A stretch of 52,474 bases of DNA from NCBI GenBank assembly GCA_017303575.1, contig JAFLCL010000032.1, positions 1 to 52,474 of the forward strand, given 5' to 3'. A program made the translations under genes and the position numbers. The notes under the pieces are model-generated. The model saw only the letters and a list, made by a program, of their open reading frames with translations, did not search any database and was not told where the DNA came from. Origin of the DNA: Deltaproteobacteria bacterium. GTDB taxonomy: Bacteria > Myxococcota_A > Polyangia > Polyangiales > Sandaracinaceae. Shown piece by piece: positions 16,987 to 25,435 of the stretch; positions within the stretch are counted from its first letter, which is position 1, and every line of letters starts with the position of its first letter.

Positions 16987-18865
16987 AGGATCGCGGTGCT
17001 GTCGCTCGAATCGGCCTGTTGCCACGCTGTCGGGCGCTGCGGCTTGGGCGCGACGCGCGCCGGAGACCTCGTCGATCGACGAGGTAGAGCTCTCCCTCGA
17101 TCCGGGGACGGGCGCGCTGCTGCTCGATCTCGACGACGGATCCTCGGACGAAGAGTGGGCGAACGCGCGTGACGCGATCGCGCGCGGCGTGGCGCCCTAC
17201 GACTTCGTGATCGACGACTCGCCCCGCGACGAGCTGGGCGAGCTGCTGTCGGACGACGCCGAGCTCTACCGCATCGTCGTGCCCGTCTCGGAGATGGTCG
17301 ATGTCGTCGCCGAGCTGACGGCCGACACCGACGTCGAAGTCGCGGAGGTGGAGCGCTCGTGGTCGCTGCCCGAGGGGGAGGCGTTCGAGCTCACCAGCCT
17401 CTCCGGCACGCTCGCCGATGCGGTCACCGACGAGGCCGCGATCGCCGATCGTGAAGGCTTCACACCCAACGATCCGTACTACCGCCACCAGTGGCACCTC
17501 GATCTCATCGGCATGCCCACGGCCTGGCAGCGCGCCTGCGGCGAGGGCGTGGTCGTGGCCGTGATCGACACCGGCGTTGCGTACCGCACCGAGGGCCGCT
17601 TCATGCAGGCGCCCGACCTCGCGGGGACGCGCTTCGTCGACGGCTACGACTTCGTCGAGAACGATCAGACGCCGGACGATGAGCACGGCCACGGCACGCA
17701 CGTCGCGGGCACCATCGCGCAGAGCACGAACAACGGCTTGGGCGTCGCGGGCGTCGCGCCCGGCGCGCGCATCATGCCGATCCGTGTGCTCGATCGAAAC
17801 GGCTCGGGCAGCTGGGGCGCGATCGCCTCCGCCATCCGCTATGCGGCCGATCACGGCGCGCACGTCATCAACATGTCGCTCGGCGGAGGCAGCCGGTCGC
17901 GCACGATCGAGCGCGCGATCAACCACGCGCACAGCCGTGGTGTCGTCGTCATCGCGGCCGCGGGCAACACGGGCCATGGCCCCGTCGAGTACCCGGCGCG
18001 CCACGATCACGTGATCGCCGTGAGCTCGGTGCGCTTCGATCGCGAGATCGCGCCCTACAGCTCGCGGGGTGACGGTCTCGACATCGCCGCGCCCGGCGGC
18101 GATCTGCGTGTCGATCAGAACGGCGACGGCATGCCCGATGGCGTGCTCCAGAACACGATCGTCGGACGCGACCCCCGTCGCTTCGACTACCTCGCGTGGC
18201 AGGGCACCTCGATGGCCGCGCCTCACGTGGCAGGCGTCGCCGCGCTCATCCGCTCGACGGGCGTGACGGATCCCGACGCGATCGAGCGCACGCTGCTGAG
18301 CACTGCACAGCCCGGCGGTGATCGTGCGCTCTACGGTGCGGGCGTCGTGCGGGCCGATCGTGCGCTGGCACGTCAGCTCGAGGACCGCGGCATGGCGCGC
18401 GGCGCATGGACGCTCGGCATCGCGGCGATCGCGCTCCTCTCGTTGCGTCGCCGTCGTGTGCTCGGTCTCGCGCATCCGTGGCTCGCGGCGGTGGTGGGCT
18501 TCGTGCTCGCCGGTGGCCTCGCGTTCCTACCGGTCGCTTCGCTCTTCGGTGGCTCGCTGGGCATGCCCGTGGTCGCCGAGGTCATGAGCGAGGGCCTGTC
18601 GGGACTCGGCGCGCTGGGCAGCTTCGGTCTCGCGCTGGTCGTGCTCGCGCCGATCGCGCTGACGCTCGTCGCGATGCACAGGACGGCGGCGCGTCCGTTC
18701 CTCGTGGGCCTCGGCTTCGCAAGCGCTGCGACGTTGCTCGTCGAGGCGCTCGATCCCACCGCGTCGTTGATCGGCGGCTGGGCCGCGGGCCCTGCGCTCG
18801 TGATCGCTGCCGCAGGTCTGGCGATCGTCGCGCGGCAGGTCGCGCGCAGCGAGAAGACGGCCTGA
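16983..18865 (+). CDS. Subtilisin-like (S8) serine protease with multi-TM tail; signal peptide frameshifted
   Basis: The protease domain is intact. Numbering from the in-frame GTG at 17189, the triad is Asp127 (VIDTGV), His168 (HGTHVAG) and Ser341 (GTSMAAPHVAG), with oxyanion Asn260. After residue 400 about five hydrophobic helices follow, so it is membrane-anchored. Coding sequence clearly continues upstream of 17189 to about 17021 (SGAAAWARRAPETSS, strong GC third positions), but that frame has no start codon before a stop at 16940. A signal-peptide start (MKDRGAVARIGLL, ATG 16983, GGGAGG 4 nt before it) lies in another frame. Restoring one base near 17019-17021 would join them into a 627-residue preproenzyme. 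Confidence 0.85.
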
Positions 18866-18908
18866 GCCGAGTGGCCATGCGCGCGCCGTTCTCGATCGGC
18901 GCGCGCGC

Positions 18909-19520
18909 GTGAGGTCGTCGGAGTACGCCGGAGACGTCTCGCACCTCTTGCGCTCCCATCCGTGGTCGGGCTCGGCGACCGATCCGCGCGCGCAGTACCT
19001 CGATCTCCGCGCCTCACCTGCGCTCGTGCGCACGGCGCTCGAGGACTTCGTGCCGTGGAGCGCCGAGCCCGCGGTGCAGCGCTTCTACACGCTCCTCGAG
19101 TGGATCAACGGCGCGTCCCTCCTGCTCGAGTCGAACGACTGCTCGTTCTCTCCGCCCGAGCGCGACGCGAACGCCACGACCTCGAGCCAGGCGTTCGAGT
19201 GCTCGGGACGTCTGATGATCCTCTTTCGCGATCTCGGACGGAACGTGCCGGGTGACGTCGAGTGGCCACGCTTCACGCGCTCGCTGCACGAGGCCCTCGC
19301 GAGGCTCGATCGCTCGTTCGAGCTCGGCCTGATCGGCACCACGCTCGTGCCCGTGCGCTACCGCGCGCTCGCGAGCCCCGCGCACGCAGGGGAGGGCCTG
19401 CAGCTCATGCTCTCGTTCTGGGCATGGGGACGCACCGAGGCCCGATGCATGACCAGCCTCTCGCGCGTGTTCGAGAGCTTGGCCACCGCGCTGCGTGAGG
19501 TCGTGTCGGCGTGGCGTTGA
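18909..19520 (+). CDS. Hypothetical protein
   Basis: The 203-residue protein has no signal peptide or membrane helix. It carries three cysteines (DCSF, FECSG, ARCMTS) and several aromatic-rich helices (VQRFYTLLEWINGASLLLE and LMLSFWAWGRTEARC). No family was recognised. The start is a GTG 43 nt after the protease gene, so it could be read from the same transcript. Third-position composition agrees with coding. It ends tail to tail with the methyltransferase-like gene. Confidence 0.55.
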   Translation: MRSSEYAGDVSHLLRSHPWSGSATDPRAQYLDLRASPALVRTALEDFVPWSAEPAVQRFYTLLEWINGASLLLESNDCSFSPPERDANATTSSQAFECSGRLMILFRDLGRNVPGDVEWPRFTRSLHEALARLDRSFELGLIGTTLVPVRYRALASPAHAGEGLQLMLSFWAWGRTEARCMTSLSRVFESLATALREVVSAWR

Positions 19521-19537
19521 GCACGGCGCGTACGAGA

Positions 19538-20317
19538 TCAGCGTCGCTGTCGACGTCGGATGTCTGCGCCTTCACTCGGAAGCGATGAAGGCTTGCCGTG
19601 TGGCAGCTCGCCTCCGCGCGGAACGACGTCGTTCGATCGCCCGCGAGCCACAGCCGGTTGCGCGACGTAGACGACGTGCTTGGGACCCGAGCCCACGACC
19701 ACCTTGCGTGCATCGAAGCCCGAACGCTGCAGCAGCTCGACGAAGCTGGGGTCTGGCTCTTCGCCCCACACTGCGTAGACGCCGCCGGGGCTCAGCGCCG
19801 CGCGCACCGACGCGAGCGCCTTCGATCCGTAGAGGTGCCCGTTCACACGAGCGCGCCCGCGACTCGGACCCTCCATGAGATCGACGACGATCGCGTCGTA
19901 GCGCCGGGAGGCATCGTGGGCCGCCTCGCGCACGCGATCCATCACGTCCCCGAGGATCACCCGCACGCGCGGGTCGCTCGCGGCGTTGCCGTTCACCGAC
20001 GCGAGTGGGCCGCGGCACCAGCGCACGATCGGCTCGTGGAGCTCGCCGACGTCGACCTGCGCGCCGCGGCCCACGACGTCGAGCAGCGCGCGGAGCGTGA
20101 ACCCCAGGCCTAGCCCCGCGGTCAGCACGCGCGGGCGTGGCCGATCCTCGATGCGCTCGATCGCGAGCCTCGACAGCGCATCCTCGCTGCGGTGGAGCAT
20201 GCTGCTCATCAGCACGCGGCCATCGATCGTGAGGAGGAAGTCGCGCTCGCCTCGCTGACGGAGCGCGAGCGTCCCTTCGGGCGTGTCGAGCTCTTCGAGC
20301 GTTCGCCAGGGCTGCAT
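19538..20317 (-). CDS. Spermidine-synthase-like SAM-dependent methyltransferase
   Basis: The 259-residue cytoplasmic protein has a Rossmann methyltransferase core: VLTAGLGLGFTLRALL (glycine loop), VDVGELHEP (acidic ribose ligand), DPRVRVILGDV and YDAIVVDLMEGP. This is the spermidine-synthase-like branch, but the polyamine-specific DGG-type motif is not evident, so the substrate is open. It starts 13 nt after the enoyl-CoA hydratase stop codon and is the last gene of the MarR-BKACE-hydratase operon. That makes a link to the same pathway, or to a product of it, plausible. Confidence 0.7.
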   Translation of the reverse strand: MQPWRTLEELDTPEGTLALRQRGERDFLLTIDGRVLMSSMLHRSEDALSRLAIERIEDRPRPRVLTAGLGLGFTLRALLDVVGRGAQVDVGELHEPIVRWCRGPLASVNGNAASDPRVRVILGDVMDRVREAAHDASRRYDAIVVDLMEGPSRGRARVNGHLYGSKALASVRAALSPGGVYAVWGEEPDPSFVELLQRSGFDARKVVVGSGPKHVVYVAQPAVARGRSNDVVPRGGELPHGKPSSLPSEGADIRRRQRR

Positions 20318-20330
20318 GACGCGACGCCTC

Positions 20331-21119
20331 TCAGCGGCCGGTCCACACGGGCGTGCGCTTCTGCATGAACGCCGTGAGGCCTTCGCGCGCGTCCTCGGTA
20401 CCGAGGATCGCGAAGAGCTGATCGCGCAGCATCGGCAGAGAGGTCGCGAGGTCCTGATCCGCCTGCGCGTTCCAGGCGGCGAGGCCCATGCGCATCGCCG
20501 TCGGGCTCTGCGCTGCGAGCTTGTCGGCGAGCGTCTTCACAGAGGCGTCCAGCTCTGCGTCGGGCACTGCGCGGTTGACGAGCTCGATGCGCGCCGCCTC
20601 GTCTGCCGTGATCGGATCGCCCGTGAGCATCAGCTCCATCAGGCGACGCTTGCTCACCACCCGACGAAGGACCGCCATGATCATCATGGGGAACAGGCCC
20701 CGCTTGATCTCGGGGGTCCCGAGCTGCGCGCTCGAGGCCGCGATCGCGAAGTCGCACGCGGCGATGATGCCCAGCGCGCCACCCATGGCCACGCCGTTCA
20801 CGCGCGCGATCGAGGGCTTGCCCAGCGTCGAGAAGCGCAAGAGCAGATCCGGATAGTCGCCCTTGCTCTCGAGCGGGGGCGGGCCGTCATCGCCGCCCGC
20901 CATCTGCTTGAGATCGCCGCCACCCGAGAACGCGTTGCCCGCGCCCGTGATCACCACCACGCGAACGCTCGCATCGTCCCTCGCGTCGTCGAGCGCCCAC
21001 AAGAGCTCGTTCACCATCTCGGGGCCGAGCGGGTTCTTCCGCTCGGGACGGTTCAGTGTGAGGGTCACGATGGGGCCGTCCACGCCGACCGTGATGGCGC
21101 GGTACGCGCGCGCCTCCAT
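20331..21119 (-). CDS. Enoyl-CoA hydratase/isomerase family protein
   Basis: The 262-residue crotonase-fold protein has LTLNRPERKNPLGPEMV at the N-terminus, the oxyanion region AFSGGGDLKQM and the second CoA-site segment GVAMGGALGIIAACDFAIA. The glutamate pair of true hydratases is not clear at the usual sites (GTPEIKRGLFP holds one Glu), so isomerase or thioesterase activity is possible. The start ATG 21119 shares its A with the upstream TGA (TGATG), implying translational coupling to the BKACE gene. A GTG 3 nt earlier is an alternative. Confidence 0.85.
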   Translation of the reverse strand: MEARAYRAITVGVDGPIVTLTLNRPERKNPLGPEMVNELLWALDDARDDASVRVVVITGAGNAFSGGGDLKQMAGGDDGPPPLESKGDYPDLLLRFSTLGKPSIARVNGVAMGGALGIIAACDFAIAASSAQLGTPEIKRGLFPMMIMAVLRRVVSKRRLMELMLTGDPITADEAARIELVNRAVPDAELDASVKTLADKLAAQSPTAMRMGLAAWNAQADQDLATSLPMLRDQLFAILGTEDAREGLTAFMQKRTPVWTGR

Positions 21120-22051
21120 CACGCCGCTCCCGGGGCCGCCGCGCTCGTGCGCTTCGCGTGCCCCACGTCGATCGCGGCCTGTCGTCCTGCCGCGACCTTG
21201 TCGAGCTCGAGGATCTCCCTCGCCTCTTCGACCGTCGCGGGCTCACGCCCCATGTCGCGCGCCATGCGCGCCGCGACCTCGACCATCGAGCCGTTGTTGG
21301 CCGCCATCTGACCGTTGGGCAGGTACAGGTGATCCTCGAGGCCCGTGCGGATGTTGCCGCCGAGCACGAGCGCCGAGGCGAGCATGCGCCAGTGGCCGTG
21401 CGAGATGCCGATGACCTCCCACTCCGAGCCTGCGGGCATGATCTTGGTCTGTAGCTGCAGCGACTCGATCATCGGTGGGATGCCGCCGAGCACGTTCACG
21501 ATGAACGAGAACTGGTACGGCGGCTTCAGGGCGCCCATGTCGAGCAGTGGCGCGATGCCCGCGGTGTGGCCGCTGTCGAAGCACTCGAGCTCGGGCTTGA
21601 TGCCGACCTCGTTCATCACCTCGAGCAGCTTGAGGATCTTCCCGTAGGGGTTGGGGAAGATCATGTCGAACACGAACTGCTTCTGCTTCGCCGAGTACTT
21701 GGCGTAGTTCATCGTCCCCATGTTCAGCGCGCCGATCTCCGGCTTCACCTCACGCAGGTAGGCGATCTGCTGCGAGACGTCGTCGAGGATCGTGCCCGTC
21801 GAGAAGTTGAGGATGATGGGGCACAGCTTGCGGGTCTCGGCCTTGATCGCGGCGAAGGTGCTCGTCTCGAACGTCGGCGAGCCGTCGTCGTTTCGCGCGT
21901 GGATGTGCACGACGGCCGCACCCGCGTCGTACGCGCGCTTGCACTCGAGCGCGATCTCCTGCGGCGTGTAGGGGATGCCGGGGGCTTGCTTGCGGTTCGC
22001 GAGCACGCCCGAGACCGCGCACGTGATGACGACCTTGTCCGTCTTCGACAT
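21119..22051 (-). CDS. Beta-keto acid cleavage enzyme (BKACE; 3-keto-5-aminohexanoate cleavage family)
   Basis: The 310-residue TIM-barrel protein (PF05853) uses Zn2+ to condense a beta-keto acid with acetyl-CoA and exchange the products. The zinc pair is in VVHIHARNDDGSPT. Other landmarks are ILNFSTGT, ECFDSGHTAGI, FSFIVNVLGGIPP and GGNIRTGLEDHLYLPNGQ. Substrates in the family range from 3-keto-5-aminohexanoate (lysine fermentation) to dehydrocarnitine, and the sequence alone does not decide. ATG 22051 lies 1 nt after the MarR stop codon. An alternative in-frame start at 22087 would overlap MarR. Confidence 0.88.
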   Translation of the reverse strand: MSKTDKVVITCAVSGVLANRKQAPGIPYTPQEIALECKRAYDAGAAVVHIHARNDDGSPTFETSTFAAIKAETRKLCPIILNFSTGTILDDVSQQIAYLREVKPEIGALNMGTMNYAKYSAKQKQFVFDMIFPNPYGKILKLLEVMNEVGIKPELECFDSGHTAGIAPLLDMGALKPPYQFSFIVNVLGGIPPMIESLQLQTKIMPAGSEWEVIGISHGHWRMLASALVLGGNIRTGLEDHLYLPNGQMAANNGSMVEVAARMARDMGREPATVEEAREILELDKVAAGRQAAIDVGHAKRTSAAAPGAA

Positions 22052-22052
22052 C

Positions 22053-22568
22053 TCACTCTCCCTCGTCGTCGTCGCGACGACTCTCACGTTTGTCGATCTC
22101 GCCGCGCACGTGCTCCGCCAGCTCGAGCACGATGCGACGCAGCTCCTGTCGATCCGCCTCGTTCAGCGCACCGAGCGCGCTGGTGAGCAGCTCCATCGCG
22201 CCGACCTTCACCGACTGGGCGAGCTCGCGACCCTTCTCCGTCGCGCGGATGAGCACCACGCGGCGGTCGCTCGAGCTGCGGTCACGCAACACGAGGCCGT
22301 CGCGCTCCATGCGATCGACGATGCCCGTGATGGTCGAGTTCTTCGCGCTCATGCGCTCCGACAGCTCGGTGAGCGAGAGGTCGTCGGTCGCCTCGAGGAT
22401 CTTCAGCACCGAGACCTGCGGACTGGTCAGGCCGCGCTCGCGGGCCTCGGTCTTCGTGACCCGCCGCGACTCCGCATAGAGATAGAGCATCGTCTCGACG
22501 ATGCGGTCGATCTCTGCCTTGCGGCTGCGAGAGGTGGGGACGTGAACGTTGTGCGAGTCGTGGGCCAC
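22053..22568 (-). CDS. MarR-family transcriptional regulator
   Basis: The 171-residue winged-helix protein has the MarR plan: N-terminal dimer helix, a helix-turn-helix (LSLTELSERMSAKNSTITGIVDRMERDG) and a wing with DRRVVLIRATEKG. The C-terminal half is an acidic helical dimerisation region ending in RRDDDEGE. It starts with GTG. As first gene of the operon with BKACE, hydratase and the methyltransferase, it probably represses its own operon and responds to a small acid or CoA-linked ligand. A palindrome inside the presumed promoter spacer (22611-22621) is the likely operator. Confidence 0.9.
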   Translation of the reverse strand: MAHDSHNVHVPTSRSRKAEIDRIVETMLYLYAESRRVTKTEARERGLTSPQVSVLKILEATDDLSLTELSERMSAKNSTITGIVDRMERDGLVLRDRSSSDRRVVLIRATEKGRELAQSVKVGAMELLTSALGALNEADRQELRRIVLELAEHVRGEIDKRESRRDDDEGE

Positions 22569-22601
22569 GGACGCTCTGACGATGGACGAGCTCGGGAATT
22601 G

Positions 22602-22629
22602 ATTCTCGTCCGAAAGTTTCGTGTGCTAA
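22602..22629 (-). promoter_or_regulatory. Promoter and candidate MarR operator
   Basis: On the minus strand TTAGCA (22624-22629) and GAGAAT (22602-22607) are separated by 16 bp. The odd palindrome CGAAAGTTTCG (22611-22621) lies entirely in the spacer. The segment is unusually AT-rich for this genome. Confidence 0.4.
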
Positions 22630-22738
22630 CTATCTTCGCCTCGGCCGTGCCGTCAAGGGCGGTCCCGAAGGTGCTCGTCGGTTGCTGGGGTCCGCTCCTT
22701 CGTGTCAGTCTGCGGCCCGTCTCGCCTTGGAGGGTGCC

Positions 22739-23425
22739 TTGTCTCGTGCGTTCTTCGTTCGCTGCGCCTCGGTCGTGATCGTCGGAGCGACCCTCGCGCT
22801 GGCCTCGACCGCAGCGACTCCCGAGCGCGCGGAAGCCCAGGTCTCCACGGTCCAGGCGGTGCCCAAGGGCGCCATCGGCCTCGGCCTCTTGGGCGCCGAG
22901 CTCGGCCTCATCGTCCCCGCGATGTTCGGCGCGCGTGATTGGTGGCCCTACCTCGTGTTCCCCGTGCTCGGCGCAGGCGGCGGTGCGGTGGGCGGCTACT
23001 TCATGGACGTCGAGATGCAGCGCTCGGGCACGCCCGAGGTGAGCGTGGCGATCATGGCGATCGGCATCGCCCTGCTGGTCCCGACGATCATCGGAACGCT
23101 CGCGCTCACGGCGTACTCACCGCCCACCGAGGCGCAGCAGGCCGATGAGGACCTCGAGTACCAGGAGCAGGGCGAAGACAGCGTCGAGGCCGTGCAGGAC
23201 GATGCGTCCGCGGCACCCGCCGACGACGCGCAGTCACGTCTCGAGCAGCGCGTTCGCGCGCTGTACGCGGGTGGACCGGGCCTCCTCCGCTTCCACCGCG
23301 GCGCTGTCCTGCTCGGGGTTCCGATGGTGGCGAGCGTGCCGCGCTTCACGACCGAAGAGCTCGAGCGCCTCAGCATCCAGCAGACGACGGACGTGATCGT
23401 TCCCGTCGTCTCCGCGCAGTTCTGA
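22739..23425 (+). CDS. Exported membrane protein of unknown function
   Basis: The 228-residue product is read from a TTG with GGAGGG (22729-22734) just before it. The start gives a good signal peptide (RCASVVIVGATLALASTAA, cleavage near AEA). Two further hydrophobic stretches follow, at about 45-85 (glycine-rich, AIGLGLLGAELGL and LGAGGGAVGGYFM) and 95-118. An acidic Glu/Gln/Asp linker (about 120-160) precedes a C-terminal segment ending in VVSAQF. No family was recognised. The glycine-rich membrane part resembles Gly-zipper envelope proteins. It may share its divergent promoter region with the MarR operon. Confidence 0.55.
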   Translation: MSRAFFVRCASVVIVGATLALASTAATPERAEAQVSTVQAVPKGAIGLGLLGAELGLIVPAMFGARDWWPYLVFPVLGAGGGAVGGYFMDVEMQRSGTPEVSVAIMAIGIALLVPTIIGTLALTAYSPPTEAQQADEDLEYQEQGEDSVEAVQDDASAAPADDAQSRLEQRVRALYAGGPGLLRFHRGAVLLGVPMVASVPRFTTEELERLSIQQTTDVIVPVVSAQF

Positions 23426-23438
23426 GCGACTCGCCTGA

Positions 23439-23987
23439 CTAGGGGCGGAAGGCGCTGCTGCGGTAGTAGCGAAGCTCCTCGATCGACTCCTTGATGTCAT
23501 CGAGCGCCCGATGCGATGCCTTCTTCGTGGGGCGCGCCTCGTAGATCGCCGGCATCCAACGCTTCACGAGCTCCTTGATCGTCGAGACATCGACGTTCCG
23601 GTAGTGCACGTGGCGCTCGACTGCGGGCATGTACTTGGCGAGGAAGATCCGGTCCTGATGGATCGAGTTCCCTGCGAGCGGTGCGCTGTTGGGCTTCACG
23701 CCCACCGACTCGAGGAAGGTCAGCGTCTGCGCAGCAGCGTCGGCCGTGGTGATGGTCGAGGCGCGCGCGCGGGCCGTGAGGCCGGACTTCCCGTGGTGCT
23801 CGGTGTTCCACGCGTCCATGCCATCGAGCAGCGCATCGGGCTGGTGGATCACCAGGTCGGGACCCTCCGCGACGATCTTCAGCTCGGCGTCCGTGACGAT
23901 CGTGGCGATCTCGAGGATCTGCTCGCGGCTCACGTCGAGACCGGTCATCTCGAGATCGATCCACACCAGGAGATCGGGGGCGCTCAT
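23439..23987 (-). CDS. orn: Oligoribonuclease
   Basis: This 182-residue DEDDh 3'-to-5' exoribonuclease finishes RNA decay by degrading 2-5 nt fragments, including pGpG from c-di-GMP turnover. The acidic set is visible: Asp11 and Glu13 in WIDLEMTG, the NSIHQDRIFL segment, and His/Asp in SHRALDDIKES. Length and C-terminus (ELRYYRSSAF) match the family closely. In this window it could also process pApA arising from c-di-AMP made by the CdaA encoded nearby, though that is inference. It is convergent with the membrane-protein gene, 13 nt away. Confidence 0.95.
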   Translation of the reverse strand: MSAPDLLVWIDLEMTGLDVSREQILEIATIVTDAELKIVAEGPDLVIHQPDALLDGMDAWNTEHHGKSGLTARARASTITTADAAAQTLTFLESVGVKPNSAPLAGNSIHQDRIFLAKYMPAVERHVHYRNVDVSTIKELVKRWMPAIYEARPTKKASHRALDDIKESIEELRYYRSSAFRP

Positions 23988-24024
23988 GCGGGCTCCATCG
24001 AAGGCACTGTGTCCGTGAGTGGGC

Positions 24025-25389
24025 TCAGCGGCACTGGAGGTGGACCACGGCGGAGCCTTCGCGCGGCGCGAACGCCACGACGATCGCGAGGCCTGCGCCG
24101 GTCTCGTACACGCCTCGCTGTCGGTAGATGCCGGTCGGTGCGTACGCCACGCCGAAGTGCGCCTCGGAGCGGGCCAGGGTCTCGTCGTAGAGCGCGACGT
24201 CGAGACCGCTCGTGACGCGGGTGACGGCGAGGCTGCCGGCGAGCGGATGGAGCGCGATGTCCGAGTCCCCGAAGCCGGCCTCGAACGGGAACGAATCTCC
24301 CACCGTGTCCGCCGAGGTGATCTCGAGGAACGCGAAGGACGAGGCGTCGCGCGCGACCGCGAGGATGCGGCCGTTCCAGCTCGTCAGCGGATCCAGCGTG
24401 AGCTCTCCTGGCAGCACCACGCGCTGCACCTCGCCGCCCATCGCGTCGAGGACGGCGATCTCCGCGCTGCTCGCGGGCACGTAGAAGCGCATGTCACGCG
24501 AGGCCAGGTCGAGCGTGGCCTCGTACGGGACGGGGACCGGCGCCATGCCAGGCACGACGAGGGATCGCGACCGCGTGCCGACGTCGTCGAGGGTCTCGAG
24601 CAAGAGCGCGTAGCCACCTGCGGTCTCGGTGGCGCGCATCCCGGTGACCTCCACGCCCGTGACGACGTCGAGCGTCGGATCGAGGTCGATGCTGGCGGAC
24701 CGCTCCGTGCGCGTCACGTGCAGCGTCGTCTCGCGCACCGCGCGATCGGCGAGGGAGGTCCACACCACACGAAGTCCCCCCGGCACCGGCAGTGCCTGGA
24801 CGATCGTGGAGTCATCGTCGAACGTCGCGAGCCTCGCCGAGCCGAACGGTGCGGTGGGCGTGAGATCGAACCAGCGCGCGGTCAGCTCGAAGCGTGTGCC
24901 GACGGGATCGATCGTGAGGAGCACGACGCCCGGGAGATCGTCGATGGCGCCCGACGCCAGGACCTCGGCCGAGAGGTCGTACCGAACGGGGGTCGGCGTC
25001 GCGTCCTCGTCGATGCGCGTGTCGCAGTCGTTGTCGCTCGAGTCGCAGACCTCGAAGAAGCCGGGACCGACACTCGCGTTCGTATCGTCGCAGTCCGTGC
25101 CGCAGGGCGCGGCGATCGCCCCATCGAAGTCCTCGTCGGTCATCTGGACCACCTGCCGACAGGTGCCCGCGACGCACTGGGCCACGTTGCAGATCTCGGC
25201 CGTGCAGTCCGTGTCGACGAAGCACTCGGGCGGCTCGCCCTCGGGGAGGGTGGTGCTCGGTGGGCTCGACCCCGCGCCGCATCCGCGGAACTGGCCCTCG
25301 AACGCGAGCGATCCGAGGGCTGCGAGCAAGGCCACGGCGCGGAGGGCGCTCGTAGGAAGGGCGGAGGGCGCGCCGGGGCGTCGCGACAT
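24025..25389 (-). CDS. Secreted protein with MopE-type metal-binding motif
   Basis: The 454-residue product has an N-terminal signal (LRAVALLAALGSLAF) and a Cys in RGCGAG, a poor lipobox. Residues about 45-130 are Cys-rich: FVDTDCTAEICNVAQC, then CGTDCDDTNASVGPGFFEVC and DSSDNDCDTRIDE. The last two form the MopE-like putative metal-binding repeat (PF11617) common in myxobacteria. The rest is beta-rich, without recognised catalysis, perhaps a propeller. It diverges from tilS across 46 bp in which both promoters overlap. ATG 25389 is preferred over 25461 because it gives the signal peptide and the -10 spacing. Confidence 0.7.
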   Translation of the reverse strand: MSRRPGAPSALPTSALRAVALLAALGSLAFEGQFRGCGAGSSPPSTTLPEGEPPECFVDTDCTAEICNVAQCVAGTCRQVVQMTDEDFDGAIAAPCGTDCDDTNASVGPGFFEVCDSSDNDCDTRIDEDATPTPVRYDLSAEVLASGAIDDLPGVVLLTIDPVGTRFELTARWFDLTPTAPFGSARLATFDDDSTIVQALPVPGGLRVVWTSLADRAVRETTLHVTRTERSASIDLDPTLDVVTGVEVTGMRATETAGGYALLLETLDDVGTRSRSLVVPGMAPVPVPYEATLDLASRDMRFYVPASSAEIAVLDAMGGEVQRVVLPGELTLDPLTSWNGRILAVARDASSFAFLEITSADTVGDSFPFEAGFGDSDIALHPLAGSLAVTRVTSGLDVALYDETLARSEAHFGVAYAPTGIYRQRGVYETGAGLAIVVAFAPREGSAVVHLQCR

Positions 25390-25397
25390 GGGCGCGA

Positions 25398-25403
25398 AGT
25401 GTA
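25398..25403 (-). promoter_or_regulatory. Candidate leaderless -10 (TACACT)
   Basis: On the minus strand TACACT ends 8 nt before the ATG at 25389. It lies where the -35 of the divergent tilS promoter would be. Confidence 0.45.
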
Positions 25404-25423
25404 CTCGAAACGATCGAGGGCGG

Positions 25424-25429
25424 TACGCT
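25424..25429 (+). promoter_or_regulatory. Candidate leaderless -10 of tilS (TACGCT)
   Basis: TACGCT ends 6 nt before the GTG at 25436. It lies where the -35 of the divergent gene would be. Confidence 0.45.
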
Positions 25430-25435
25430 CGCGCG

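Noticed and set aside
15191..18475. 1094-codon minus-strand open frame
   Set aside because: It lies antisense to the bestrophin and S8 protease genes, whose motifs are intact. It has no motif of its own.
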